From Inia geoffrensis (Eukaryota; Chordata; Mammalia; Artiodactyla; Iniidae), in the NCBI GenBank assembly GCA_036417435.1, contig CM070901.1, positions 160,290,044-160,354,043 of the forward strand: DNA of 64,000 nucleotides. Direction: 5' to 3'. The notes under the pieces were generated by a model that did no database searches, was not told the origin of the DNA, and saw only the letters and a list, made by a program, of their open reading frames with translations. The translations under genes and the position numbers were made by a program. Positions 23,501-34,880 of this stretch are shown here, piece by piece. Within the stretch, counting starts at the first letter, position 1. Each line of letters starts with the position of its first letter.

Positions 23501-26500
23501 CTGGCATCACACCACAGGGAACAGACCCGCAATCCCCTGTCTAAGCCTCAGTGTTCTCTGCCTTTTGACAACCATCCCTGACTAGGGTCTAAACTTTCTT
23601 AACTTTCCTCCTAAGCAAACTAGTCTGTTACCATATAAGTTTTAACTTTCTCTAAGCGCCACCAACCCAGGTGTAATTTTGTAGCAGAAATACATGTTGA
23701 AGATTCTCTGGAAATACCCCAGTGGACAAAGAAGAGAAATACAGACTGGCCTTGCCCTCACATTAGACGAACATCATGAACCACCGCCACTCCCACCCCA
23801 CCGTCCCGAGAGAACCGCCAGCTCCTCCACTTACGCTGAGCGCGTGGCCCCGCAGATGCTCCTGGCGGGTGAACCTCTTGCCGCAGGTCTCACAGGGGTA
23901 GGGCCGCTCCCCCGTGTGTGAGCGGATGTGCCGCCTAAGGATGCCCTTCTGTTTGGCAGTGTAGGGGCAGAAAGGACACTTGTGCAGCTTGATGGGCACC
24001 ACCAGCACACCACCTGGGGAACCAAATGGTACTGTAAGCAGCAACAACACTGGCCGCCCTCCGGTGGATGGGATCCAGAGCAGGGGAGTCCGACCAGCCC
24101 AGGTCAAGAAGAAGGACCCCCAACTCCACCAGCAGCTAACAGTGAAACATCGTCTGCAAGTTGCCACTCTGGCTCCCAGTCAGCCAGAGGAGAAGGTGGG
24201 CTTCTGATATAAGACTGCAAGGAATGCTGTAAGGCCTCAACTTTGAAACTTCTTTGTGGCTCACAGTTAGAAAACACAGCTTATATCACAACCTTAGAAC
24301 ACATATACCTTCATGTGGACAACTTGAAAAGCTTCCCAAAATAATACTCACTCTGATAATGTCTATTCTCTTTGATTTCATTTTAGGACAATAATGATTG
24401 AGACCCTGTTCTAGACTGAATTTCATCCCCCTCAAATTCATACACTGAAGCCATAACCTCCAATGTGACTATATGTGAAGACAGGGCCTTTAAGGAGGTA
24501 ATTAAGGTTAAATGAGGTCATAAGGGTAGAGCTCGAATCTGGTAGGACTGGTGTCCTTATAAGAAGAGGAAACTATGCCAGAGATGGCTTTCTCTCCCTA
24601 CTCTTGCACAGAGGAAAGGTCATGTGAGGACCAGCAAGAAGGCAGTCGTCTGCAAGCCAGAAAGAGAGCTCTCACCAGACACCAACCCTGCTGGCACTTT
24701 GATCTTGGACTCTGCACCTCCAAAACTGTGAGACAATAAATTTCTGTTGTTTAAACTGCTCAGTCTGTGGTATTCTGTTATGGTTGCCTGAGGTGGCTAA
24801 TACAAACCTCTTGAGTTGATTTAATGATCCTCAAAAGTTTGAAATAACTATTATGATGGAACAGACCACTGGGTCAGTCTTCATGCTTTCTTTGACAGCA
24901 GCTCCTAATAATAGCTTCCAGGCATGTGTAGAAGTGGTTTGCTATGATGCAGACCCTACATTGTTTGGAGTTCATATTAACTCTATATATCTGAAATCAT
25001 CAAATATCTTAAAAGTTCACTTAAATTTTTTAGAACTCTTTTCTTTCCACCTTGCTCATACACCTGTTAAGGTGACAACATGATTATCACCCACATGTAT
25101 AAAAACTGTTCCTTTCAAGTTTCCTGAGTTACCCTTATTGTAGTATTCCAAGATTTGTCTCCTCTATCCATGCCCTTCAGAATTTTACAGACTTTGATCA
25201 CATCATATTATATGTGGAGGCACTAGTAACTCAAGCTTTCCAGGCACAGAAACCTGAGTTCAAGTCCTGGCTCTACCACTTACCAGCTGTGTGACCTTGC
25301 ACATCTCACTTAACTTCTCTGTGCTTTACTCATCTGTAACATAGGGATGATAATAGTTCCCACCTCATAGGATTGTGGTAAGAATGAAATGAGGTAATGC
25401 CTAAAGCACAGCAGCTGGCATACAGTAAGCTCTCATAAATGTTAACCATTTTTGTCACATCATCATCACCTCGGTGTTTCTTTTCTGATTAAGCTGGCCA
25501 GGCTCTTGTGGTCTCTCTCAACATGGGAGTAACTCCTTTTCTTTGGGACCTTCTCAGGACACCTAATAGGGCTTTACCTTTCCTGAGGTGCTGCCAAAAG
25601 TATGGCAAACTGAATGTCAAGTGAGAACCCAACATCATTCTATGTACCGGTGAAGATTATTCTCTTTAGTTTCTAGTTCCCATCCTGATAATGCTTAACA
25701 TTTTGCATAATCTATAGTGACTCCAAAATCTGTTTCCCAGAATAAAAGCAGCAGCTCATGGCTCAACACTGCATATATATGTTGGATTATTTATTTCTCA
25801 CTGATCACACTGGTGCTGAGATGCCAGTTTCCTGCTCACTCCTCTGGCACTGTGGACTCTTCCCGTCATTTATCCCCATCAGCCTGACATTGTACTATCA
25901 CCTTCTTTCCGACTACAAACACATTCAGTAAAATGGGTCCAGTGTTAATCCTTGGAAAAAAACAACTGTTAACTATTTTTCCATCAGAAAAGTATGAATT
26001 ATCGCAACACTTTCCTTCCTCTCTTATGATCTGATTGCTCCAAAAAAAAAAAACAGTTCACTTGAATGCCTATCACATGCGAGGCACTGTGTCAAGGTGC
26101 ATCTTTATTTAACAAGATACCTGTTTCTTCCCTCAAGAAGTCAAGTCTAGCAGGAGAGAAAGACATGGAAACAAATTCATACAATATAATATAACACATG
26201 CAAAGTTCAAAGTGATGAAGAAATGTAGAAAAGAAAGTAATGAATTCTCTCCTGGAGTTCAGAGAAGATTTCACAGGAGAGATGACCTTTGAGCAAGGTT
26301 TTAAAAGATGAATAGGAGTTCACTAGGAGTTTGAGAAAGAGAAAGGTATCTCAGGCAGGGGAACAACACATGCTTAGGCACAGAGGTAAATAAGAATATG
26401 AAATATTAAGTGGGGTGGAGAGGGATGAGGAATGAAGCCAAGGAAAGGGCAAGAAGGTCACACTCATGCATTTATTCAACAAATTTATACTGAGCACCTA

Positions 26501-29500
26501 TGATGTGCCAGGCTATGTTCTAAGCCCTGGGGATACAGCAGTGAACAGAAAAGACAAAAATCCCTGCCTCTGCAAAGCTGATAAGTTAAGGAACTTGGAC
26601 TTTATTCTCTAAGCAGGTGGGGTTTTAAGCTGGGAAGGTACAAGGTGAGACTTGACTTTTAAAGGATCCCTCTGGAGATAATGCAAGGGAAGGATTTAAG
26701 AGAGGCAAGATTAAAGGCAGGAAGTCCAAGTGGGAGGGCATGAGCAATGACATGAATTAAAGCCAGGGCTGTGGAGGTGAAGAGAAGGAGAAAGGTTTGA
26801 GAAGTAAAATTAATACCACTTGATGACCACACTGGGGAGGAGAGAGCAAGGAAAGAGAAGATTCTAAATGACATTGATTCTGGGTTAGCTGACTTGGTGG
26901 GTGACGGTGGGATAAACCGAGGCAGGGAACACAGGAGAAAAAGCAGGTGCAGGAAGGATAAGGAGGTCTGTTTGGGTTTTACGATGTTTGAGGCAGGCTC
27001 AGAGCATCCATGGGGGAATATCTGGGTTAGACAGATAAATCTGGAGCTCAGGGAAAGAAGAGAAGCATACAGTTTTGAGAGCCCTCAGCAGATTGGAGTG
27101 GTTGCTTTAACTGAGGTCTGGCTCTCCCCTAAGCACCCTGCTTCCCTTAACCCACTGCCTTGACACCCTGGATCAGGGGAGGGTGGTCTTCCTTGTGCTT
27201 CACTGTCATCTCCAGGCCACTGTCCCTCCCTCCTTCCTTAAAAACCCTAAGATCTTTTGGAGCTCATCCCATCAGATGATACTGCTACTCATCTTTGTTA
27301 CAGTCATCAAGGAGCCCCTAGATCATCCCCTCACTCCTTGGAGATTTGATCACATTGCCTTCAGGCTCAACTCCTGGCATAATTCTTGGTGTGAATACCG
27401 AAAATGACCCTTGCCATACCCTGGCCTCTCTGTTCCCGGACCTCCTTTCTTCCAAAGACCTTATCCTCCACTCCACCTCAGTCACCCAATCCTAGACAAA
27501 GAGCTCCCAACTCTGCCTGCATATTAGAATCATCTGGGAAGCTTAAAATGAAAATAAATACTGATGTCCAATCCCCATCCCAAGCTAATGGGTGGGGTGG
27601 GACCCAAGCATCATATTTTTAAAGCATCCTTCCCAGTCTAATGTACGGACAGGGATGAGAATCATGGCCCCATACCTAGATATTGCCAATAACTGTACTC
27701 ACTCCATAACCCACATTTCAAGCGCTCCACTTTCCAATCACCGCTTTATATCTTTCCAGCTCACCCCGTAGGTGTTCCTTCTCTACTGGGACGTCCAAGC
27801 CATGGACTATACTGCCATTTTACTGCCCTTCTCCTCCTCGAGTCCTCACTCCCCTCCTTCCCCAGCTGGGTGCCTATAGCCCATCAGTGAAATCACTCCT
27901 TTGCATATGCCCTCAGCTGCCTTGGTCCACTGTCTCCCTCTATCTGCATTCATCTAGTTCAATATAACTCTCTGCCTATTCTGTAGGTGAAATAAGGCAA
28001 GTTAACGTCACTGGAAAAAAATGCACAAATCTGTTCCAGTCTCACTTTAAATCAATCCAACCATCACCATCTGACTACTATAATATCAAAAGAGCCCTTG
28101 GGGGGCTTCCCTGGTGGCGCAGTGGTTGAGAGTCCGCCTGCCAGTGCAGGGGACACAGGTTCGTGCCCCGGTCCGTGAAGATCCCACATGCCGTGGAGCG
28201 GCTGGGCCCATGAGCCATGGCCACTGAGCCTGCGCGTCCGGAGCCTGTGCTCTGCAACGGGAGAGGCCACAACAGTGAGAGGCCCGCGTACCACAAAAAA
28301 AAAAAAAAAGAGCCCTTGGTTCTGCCCAAGAACCCTAAGTTATTTCCCTGGTTCATTCACTCTCCCACTCTTCTCAGTGGCTATTTCATACCTTCCCTCT
28401 GCTCAAATCTCCCACCCCTCCTACCCCTTCCTCAATGTCAGCTGCTGTCCTTGCTTCTTATTTCATTGAGAAGGAGGGGCAAGCAGAAGAGAATGACTAC
28501 ATGGTCCCAGCCACCCCCCAACCTCCAATATGAACACATCTAATCCGCTTTCACTCCTGTTACTATGAATGAATTGCTCTCCCTCCCTTCCAAGGTGAGA
28601 CCATCCCTCCACTTATATATGGGACCCCCATCTCTCCTTGATCTATCCATTGTCCCTCACTCTTCCATTATCATTTATATTCCTCTCTCCTGGATCATTC
28701 TCATCAGTAAAGAAATGCTTTTAGATCCTCCACCTTAATAAAAACCTTAACCTCATATGCCCTTTCAGCTAGAACTCAGAACCCCTGAGTTCTCTTTTAA
28801 GGCTACTCTGTTTGGTCTTTTGTCCACCACTTCACTGATACTGCTCATCAATGACCTCTCCATTACTAAACCCAATGATCAGTTCTCAATCTGCCTATAC
28901 ATAGTACTGGGCATAGTTGATTTCTCCTTTTTCTCGAAACATTTTCTCCTCTTGGCATCTATCACTCTTTTTGATTCCCTCCTACCTCACTGGCTGCCCC
29001 TTCTCAGTTTCCTTAGCTGGTTCCCCTATCTTCCTGACCTCTAAATGTTGGGTCAGGGCTCAGTCCTTAGATCTCTTGTCTTCTCCTTCTAGATCTATAG
29101 TTTCATGGAACATACAGGTTTTAAATTCCATGGACCCATTAATGACTCCCAAATTTATATCTCAGCTCTGGTTTCTCCCCAGAACTCCGAACATATAGAT
29201 GTAATTACTTACTGCACGTCTTCAATGGGATATCCAAAGGGCACCACAAACATAACATTTAAATCAATCACTCAAGCTAAAAACCTTAAGGTCACCTTTA
29301 ATGCCTCTTTTTTTCATACCACTTATATAAGCCATTAGCAAATCTGGTCAGCTCTACCTTTCAGAGACAGTATAGTCCTAATCCAACCACATCTCACCTC
29401 TCTACTGCCACCACACTGATCCAAGGAGCACAGCTCTCACCTGGGTTATTGCAGTCACCTCCTAAACAGTCCTGCTGCTTCCACCTATGCTCCCCTCTAC

Positions 29501-32500
29501 TCAACAGGAGAGCAAGAGTGGAAGGAAGAGGCCCACTTAGGAGGTGACAGCACACAATACCCAGAGGGATCCTTTTAATATATGTCATCTCAAGTCACTC
29601 TCTGCCAAGACCCTCTAGTGGATTTCCTTCTAAGAGCAATATTCAAAGGCCTTCTCATGGCCTTCAAAACCCTACCCAGTCCGCCCTCACTCAACCTCTC
29701 TGACCTTATCCCCCACAACTCTCTGCCTTGCTCACTCCACTCCAGCCACACCAGCATCCTTGTCGTTCCTTTCATTCACTTGCCAAGTGTGATCCTACAC
29801 TCGGACCTTTGCACCTTTCTCTTCCCTCTGCCTGGAATGCTCTCCCTGATATCTCTACAGTTTGCTCGTTTAAAGGCAACCTGTTAGAAAGGCCTTCCTG
29901 GTCAACACTAAATAAAACAGCATCCCCTTCACTTTCTATCAACTTTGTCCCTGCTTTAGTTCTTCTTCATACTATGTATGTACTTATTGGTTTATTGTCC
30001 AGCTCCCTACACTAGAATATCAGCTCCATGAGGACAAAGACTGTCTTCTGTTCACTGCGATGAACAGTGCCTGGAATATGGGAAGTGCTCAGTAAATATC
30101 TGTTAAATGAATATCTGTTAAATGAATGAATGAACAGGAATAAGATGCTGAAGAAGCAAGGCAATGGTGGAATGCTGACACACTGACATTAAATGACCCC
30201 ATGATGAGGCTGAAAAGGAATGGGCAGGGGTAAGAGCAATGGGTGCTTGTAGTGTCAGAAGCCAGGGGAGGAAAGAATTTCAAGAAGGAAAGATCAGAGT
30301 TAACTACCAAGAGTAGTCAAGAAAGGTAACACCTGAAAATCACTCCCTGGATCGGCCCTGGAAATGTATAGCTGACCTCATGACAGTGGTTTCAGGGAAG
30401 GGGGACTTGGTGGTAGTGTCAGAGCACAGTGGGCTGAGAAAAGATTGGGAAGTAAAACGGTGGAGGTGGCCGATAGAGATGAACTTTTCAAGAAGCAATG
30501 GCAGGTGCTGGAGCCGGGGATGGGAGGTCCAGGGGAGAAGATTATAGGAGGACCATGTGCTTTGACAGTGTCTGCTAGTGTCAGAGATGAGCAATGTGAA
30601 CACAGAACTACTGTAACAGCCTCCTGACCATCTCCCTGCCCTTGTCTCCCATCTCTGCACCATCTTGTGCTGAGGCCAAATTAATCTCTCCTGTCCACTC
30701 CCAAGCTCAGAAACTACTAAAAATTCTCCTGTGCCTACAGATAGAAACCCACATTTTAGCATTTAAGCTTTTCCATGATCTGACTACAATTTCTCCCCAT
30801 GTCTCCTCTTTTTACCTTCAGATGCCACTTTTTTAAAAAACTGAAACATAGTTTGATTTGCCATATTATGTTAGTTTCAGGTGTAAAGCAAAGTGATTGT
30901 TATATGTATACATGTATTTTTTTTCAGATTCTTTTCCATTATAGGTTATAACAAGATACTGAATATAGTTCCCTGTGCTATACGGTAAGTCCTTGTTTAT
31001 CTCTTTTATATATAGTAGTGAGTACTCAGATGCCACTCTCATAAAGCCTCTCTGACCTACCAGTAGGAAGCCAGTTTTCTTCTGGACCACACAGTGCCAT
31101 TTACACACCTCTTAACTCCTCTAAGACACCATTAGTTCTTTGAGAGCTGGAGCCACATCTGACTTATCTTTGTATCTTCACAAGGAAGGTGCTCAGATAT
31201 TTGAGCAAATAAAGGAATAGCCAAACAAATCAATCCTACTCTGTGCCTTGGCACTTGGAATAGATGTAACCCAGAGCCAGGTGAACCGATTCAACAACTG
31301 GCGGACAACAGGCATGGCAAGTGGCTGGGATGGCTGCCTTGCCACAGACCCCTGTAGCTGGAAAGCTGCCTCTACACATGGACAGATGGACTTGAATGAG
31401 GGTGACGTACAGCTGAATTACTATTTCTTGATACTTGTGCTTACAGGCAGAGGGGTTGACAGACTAAACCAGTGCACTGAAATCCTCTATCCGCTTGTAC
31501 TGCCTTCACAGTTTGTTTTATGAGTGAAACGAAGCTAGCCAGGGTTGTTAGTATTAGCTGTGACATTTACCAGCTCTGCATTCTTAAGAAACTCACTAAA
31601 CCCTCTTGGGTCTCAGTTTCTCCACACTTCCTCTACCTAACTCATGTGGCATTATGAGGGGCTGCTGGATGGGAAAGGGGGACACAGTCTGTGAAGTGCT
31701 ACTATATACACAGAAATTAGATTTCAACAAGTTCCCACAGTGTAGTCACTGAAAACAACCGCTACCTTTTACATGCTGGTTAAGCCACTGTCTCTGAGGA
31801 CCAGAAACCGTACTTTCAAGTTTTTCAAGTCAAGTTTTAATCAGACATACAGAGCATTCTTGATTTTTTTAAAATGAAATTTAGATGCAGGAATGAAGTA
31901 ATCTTTCATTAAAAACTGTAAAAATGAAAAAAAAGAAAGAAATTAAAAGTCTCCAAACAGACTCAGTTTTCCTGGGTCTCTCCTATGTGTTCATGTTATT
32001 AAATTTTTGTTTGATTTTCTCCTGTTTAAAAAGTCTCCCAAAGGATACAAGAAATTTACTCACATGAAACCAAATTCAACTCTAAAATATTCTCCAGTAA
32101 ATCACACCATCAACCACAACATGTTAACTGAGTGTCTACGTGGGCCAGGCACCATGATTGACACAAAGAAGAATAAATTTCCTACCTGTATAGAACATGT
32201 TCTCATATGTGAGAAAAAATTCTGAAAACCTTTTCATTTGGTCCTCAACCCTGTGAGAAAGGCAAGGTGGGGGTGATTATCTCCCGAACAGAAAGGGTTC
32301 AAAGAAATTTCATGATTTAACCAAAGTCTCTCTGCTGGTTAGTGGAAGAGAATGGGTTCTTCCCATGTCTCCATACTGCACTCAACATGCTTATACTCTA
32401 GTCGCAGTGGTAAAAGACAAACATACGTGAAGAGGCAATGCCCTGCACACAGCAGGTGCTCAATTAATACCTACTGGTGGTGGTGGCAGTGATAACGTGG

Positions 32501-33609
32501 TGATAACAGTGGCGGTGGTGATGGTGGTGAAGATGATGACAATAGTGACAATGCCAGTGATGAGGATGACATTGAGGATGACAAGTGCGTGCTAAATGAG
32601 TGGCAGACGATGGAGGCTCATGGAGCTCACCTGAGTCCTCTCCATACCAGTCAGTCTGCACATCCATCATGGAACTCATGGCTGCTACTTCTGCACCACC
32701 TGGTCTTCCCTCCAAACTCCGAGAAAAGTGTTGGTCCGCGTCCTCTTTGCTCTGGACAGCACTGTGGCGCAGGAGCGCCTCCAGGAATTGCTTCACATGG
32801 TAGTTACTGTAAGCCAAGTCGACCACCTGGCCTCTGGGCAAACCGTCCTCCCCGTGGGCCAGGCTCAGTGGGGCAGTACGCTGCTGCAGCTGTCCACCCA
32901 CCTCCACCTCCACTTCCTCGGCATCGAACTCCACCTTGGGCTCCATCTGTTTGGGTCGAATGGAGCGGTGACTGTCCACTGAGCCACTGCCCTGGCTGTC
33001 TTTCCCCACCAGTGCCAGAGGGTGGCAGCCTCTGCAGTCACCACAGGGGGACTCTCTGGGCCGATCCACATTCTCTTCCCCCTCGGCTGGAGAGACCAAG
33101 CTCTTGGTCTCACAGGAGGTCCCTTCCCTGCCTGAACTGGGGCTTCCACTGTCCACCCGATGAGGCGCTGCTGCCGCTGCCGCTGCCGCTGCTGCCACCG
33201 CTGCAGCCACAGCAGCCTCCTTCTCCATCTTTCCGCAGATGTCTAGGGATGATCTGATGTATGTCTTGCAGAAGTTCACCACGTCGTTCATCTGCAGGTA
33301 GCTGGCAGCCGACATAACTTCAATCACGTTCTCTCCACACAAATCCAACTTCCCAGAATAGAGGAAGTCTAAGATGGTGGAGAAGGCCTCGGAGGTGACG
33401 ATGTCCAAGGAGGCGGTGCTGTGCCGCCCGCTATCCTGGATGTAGTGAATGAGCAGGGCTCGGAAATAGCCGCTGTTGGCAAACAAGATGTTCCTGTGGG
33501 CCTTGAAGATCCGCCCTTCCACAATGATGCTGCAGTCACAGAAAAAGTCCCTCTGCCGCTGTTCATTCAACTCCCCCAAGAGCTTGGCGTAATAGGATTG
33601 AATCTCCAT
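20275..33609 (-). CDS. ZBTB8B: ZBTB8B, BTB/POZ and C2H2 zinc-finger protein (spliced from three coding exons)
   Basis: The spliced CDS joins 33609-32631, 24013-23835 and 20592-20275. The junctions are GT-AG: CAG|gtgagc to ccccag|GTGG (phase 1), and CAGC|gtaagt to tttag|GTCC (phase 0). The joined frame has 491 codons and ends in TAG; as I recall human ZBTB8B is about 495 residues. Order: BTB/POZ domain about residues 14-125, an alanine tract at 132-148, a low-complexity acidic/Ser linker, two C2H2 fingers (339-359 and 367-388), a Cys-rich motif and an acidic tail. The family are nuclear DNA-binding proteins whose BTB domain dimerises and often recruits co-repressors; ZBTB8B's own targets are not known to me. 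The start chosen is the first ATG of the BTB frame ([11 protein letters not shown]), as in the family. No frame break is seen, so the gene looks functional. Confidence 0.96.
20828..20950 (-). mobile_element. CHR-1-type SINE fragment
   Basis: cttagttccccaagcagggatcgaacc...ctggaccaccagggaattccc, the reversed SINE head. Confidence 0.85.
21075..21185 (+). mobile_element. L2-type LINE 3' tail
   Basis: taagctccaagaggccacggac...ccctagtgcctggcacataaagggcactcag. The remainder of 20951-21984 is unrecognised. Confidence 0.65.
21985..23220 (-). mobile_element. Antisense L1 fragment interrupted by CHR-2
   Basis: Antisense L1 text includes aaagtgtacaattcagtgg, ccatgttgtagcatgtatcagg, tttggctattgtgaataatgctgc and cacttgattagatccttagc-like endings. 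The family resembles the 9.7-kb insert. The SINE at 22876-23092 splits it. Confidence 0.8.
22876..23092 (-). mobile_element. CHR-2 SINE nested in L1
   Basis: Poly(T) start; reversed CHR-2 body with caccg-to-cacgagggaagccc end. AAGAATTC occurs on both sides (22869-22876 and 23093-23100). Confidence 0.95.
23835..24013 (-). CDS. ZBTB8B: ZBTB8B coding exon 2: tandem C2H2 zinc fingers
   Basis: The exon is 179 nt and encodes residues 327-386. Finger 1 has C339/C342 and H355/H359 (CPFC to HIRSH). The TGERPYP linker typical of DNA-binding fingers follows. Finger 2 has C367/C370 and H383, but its last zinc ligand, H388, comes from exon 3, so the intron splits the finger. The acceptor is ttccccag at 24014-24021 and the donor is AGC|gtaagt at 23829-23834. 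A neighbouring frame also stays open here and should be ignored. Confidence 0.95.
24405..24807 (+). mobile_element. MaLR (MLT1-like) solo LTR
   Basis: The sequence follows the MaLR LTR from tagactgaatttcatccccctcaaattc through ggtgtccttataagaag, ccatgtgaggac-like and caccagacaccaaccctg to aataaatttctgttgtttaa and ggtattctgttatgg. Confidence 0.8.
25225..25445 (+). mobile_element. MIR SINE
   Basis: The core ctggctctaccacttaccagctgtgtgaccttg is followed by ataatagttcccacctcatagg and a typical gctctcataaatgttaacc end. Confidence 0.9.
26100..26690. mobile_element. Ancient mammalian interspersed repeat (family unresolved)
   Basis: The phrases ttcaacaaatttatactgagcacctatgatgtgcc, ggggatacagcagtgaacag and ggacttta-ttctaagcagg recur across mammals. 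Related text occurs at 39.55-40.08 and 63.05-63.84 kb. The region 25446-26099 shows nothing else. Confidence 0.5.
26691..27499. other. Intronic unique DNA
   Basis: No exon or recognisable repeat; two short plus-strand frames (26894-27407) lack conserved features. Confidence 0.45.
27500..27672 (+). mobile_element. MER5A-like hAT element
   Basis: tgcctgcatattagaatcatctgggaagcttaaaa...tgggtggggtgggacccaagcatc matches the MER5A body. Confidence 0.75.
28104..28308 (+). mobile_element. CHR-2 SINE
   Basis: Flanked by AAAGAGCCCTTGG on both sides (about 28089-28101 and 28308-28320), with a full body and an A-tail. Confidence 0.95.
28540..30140 (+). mobile_element. Long L2 LINE fragment
   Basis: Pyrimidine-rich L2 coding/3' sequence ending in the canonical ctttgcacctttctcttccctctgcctggaatgctc...agtgcctggaatatgggaagtgctcagtaaatatctgttaaatgaatgaatg. 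A frame at 28757-29044 with [16 protein letters not shown] is a remnant of LINE coding or its shadow, not a host gene. Confidence 0.75.
30590..31215 (+). mobile_element. L2 LINE fragment split by an L1 tail
   Basis: L2 text (aagcttttccatgatctgactacaatttc; gagctggagccacatctgacttatc) on both sides of the insertion at 30830-31025. Confidence 0.7.
30830..31025 (-). mobile_element. Antisense L1 3' end nested in L2
   Basis: Flanked by a perfect 12-bp duplication TCAGATGCCACT (30818-30829 and 31026-31037). Internal text gttagtttcaggtgtaaagcaaagtg and ctgtgctatacggtaagtcc. Confidence 0.85.
31216..32464. other. Intronic unique DNA
   Basis: No exon signal; a diverged MIR/L2-like piece (aactgagtgtctacgtgggccaggcacc) lies near 32118. 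Confidence 0.45.
32465..32545. repeat. GTG/GAT-type trinucleotide-rich stretch
   Basis: ggtggtggtggcagtgataacgtggtgataac... immediately intronic to the exon-1 donor. On the minus strand it prolongs the exon-1 frame with a false poly-His tail. Confidence 0.85.
32631..33609 (-). CDS. ZBTB8B: ZBTB8B coding exon 1: BTB domain, alanine tract and linker
   Basis: This exon encodes residues 1-326 plus one base. It opens [17 protein letters not shown], followed by the BTB signatures [27 protein letters not shown] and [10 protein letters not shown]. After the domain comes [12 protein letters not shown] running into a pure alanine run (residues 132-148, encoded near 33165-33215), then a polar linker containing [11 protein letters not shown] and [14 protein letters not shown]. 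The exon ends in WYGEDS plus the first base of Gly at donor gtgagc (32625-32630). The open frame continues about 55 codons past this donor into a GTG/GAT-repeat-rich intron, giving a spurious His-rich tail. Homology, the donor and the phase match to exon 2 all argue against that tail. Confidence 0.95.
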
Positions 33610-33854
33610 TTCTCCACCAGCTTCTGCCGCTTGGAGTAACCTGGATCTCTGCCAAGATTTTTTTTTTTTCAGTTAATTCACAAATCCCAACCTTGCAAAT
33701 AAGATGTTCGTTTTTTGTTTTGTTTTTAATTCTTCCATAAACCCTGGCTGAGTAATGTCTTTATAATATGGGCTGTTTGGGATCCAACAAAAATCAAAGG
33801 TTGTCTAACTGGATTAACTGGTGAAAACAAGAAAAGTAACTATTCCTAACTGTA

Positions 33855-34060
33855 CATGGGTGCAGTACTTAGTATTTTACATGGATTCTTTCAATGAATT
33901 TTTATAAAAACCCTACGAGTAAGTACTAATATTATACGTTACAATATTGTACTTATTAATACTGTACTTTTGAGACTCAGAGAGGATAGGAGATGATCCA
34001 GCTGCAACAGAGCCAGGACTCAAAACCTCCAGAGTTCATGCTCTTATAAATTACATTCTA
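33855..34060 (-). mobile_element. MIR SINE, antisense
   Basis: gtacttagtattttacatggattctttcaatg...gagactcagagaggataggagatgatcc...cagagccaggactc. Confidence 0.7.
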
Positions 34061-34734
34061 CTTTCTTCAAGGCCCAAGATATAGATAATACCTGAATCTA
34101 AGAATTACAGTCTCCAGGTAAGTCTCCAGTGTCCCAATACAGAACTTAGAGACTGGCAAGTACAGTCTCAGCTCACACCCATTACCATAAGTTTGTGGAA
34201 ACATTTAGTGGATGCTTGGGCTAGGCAGCATGCATCCTCCATTCTTATGGTTTTAGTGCCCTTTTTGGCTTTGGTGGAATCATCCTTGGCCCCAACCACA
34301 GCCAACATGCTTTGCATAACGCTGGCACCATCCCCAGGCTCCGGACGGGTAAGAGGTAACATAGGCTAAAACCATCAACACATCTTACCCTCTGACCACA
34401 GTGACTGTCTCAGAGATGGCCATGTGACTTGGTCAGAGCCAATGAAAAGCAATGAAATGTTTGCTGGGGTCTCCAAAAAAGAGCGCTCTCTACTCTGTGG
34501 GCATGTGGGATGTGAGGGATGCTGCTGCCACGCCACAAGGGGAACCAGCCTAACACAGATGACAGCCCAGCTCAAGCAGGAGCAACAGATGGAGCCCAGG
34601 GACACCATCTGAGCCCCAGCTCATGCTGTGCCAGAAGCCAATGGAGTCCCTTTTTGCTTTAGCTGGTCTGAGTTGGATTTTCTACCTCTTACAACGGAGA
34701 CACTCCTAACTGATTGACTCCACAACCCTTGGTT

Positions 34735-34880
34735 CTCTCCTCTGTATTTTTATGTCCTGGACCTTTTCTGTCAGTGGACTATAAGCCCTTTGAAGGCATG
34801 CGCCGTGTCTTACTTCATAGATTTCCCCCACAGCCCCTGGCAGAGTGCTTTGGACAAAGTAGGTTTTGCTAAATACAAAG
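34735..34880 (+). mobile_element. L2-type LINE 3' tail
   Basis: gtggactataagccctttgaaggcatgcgccgtgtcttac...cagcccctggcagagtgctttgg. Confidence 0.6.

Larger units (their letters stand above)
20593..23834 (-). other. ZBTB8B: ZBTB8B intron between zinc-finger and terminal exons
   Basis: A 3.2-kb phase-0 intron that interrupts zinc finger 2 between Ser386 and Val387. It contains a CHR SINE (20.83-20.95 kb), an L2 tail (21.08-21.18 kb), unique DNA to 21.98 kb, and an antisense L1 with a CHR-2 nested in it (21.99-23.22 kb). The rest, including 23221-23834, shows nothing recognisable. Confidence 0.9.
24014..32630 (-). other. ZBTB8B: ZBTB8B intron between BTB and zinc-finger exons
   Basis: An 8.6-kb phase-1 intron. 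It holds a MaLR LTR (24.4-24.8 kb), a MIR (25.2 kb), an ancient repeat (26.1-26.7 kb), a MER5-like element (27.5 kb), a young CHR-2 SINE (28.1 kb), long L2 3' ends (28.5-31.2 kb) with an L1 insert, and a GTG/GAT-rich simple stretch just after the donor (32465-32545). I see no further exon. Confidence 0.9.

Noticed and set aside
28757..29044. Hydrophobic 95-codon frame resembling a membrane protein
   Set aside because: It lies inside an L2 fragment whose pyrimidine-rich strand encodes Leu/Ser/Phe by composition.
32464..32630. His-rich C-terminal extension of the BTB frame
   Set aside because: It lies beyond a consensus donor that joins in phase to the zinc-finger exon, and is simple repeat translated.
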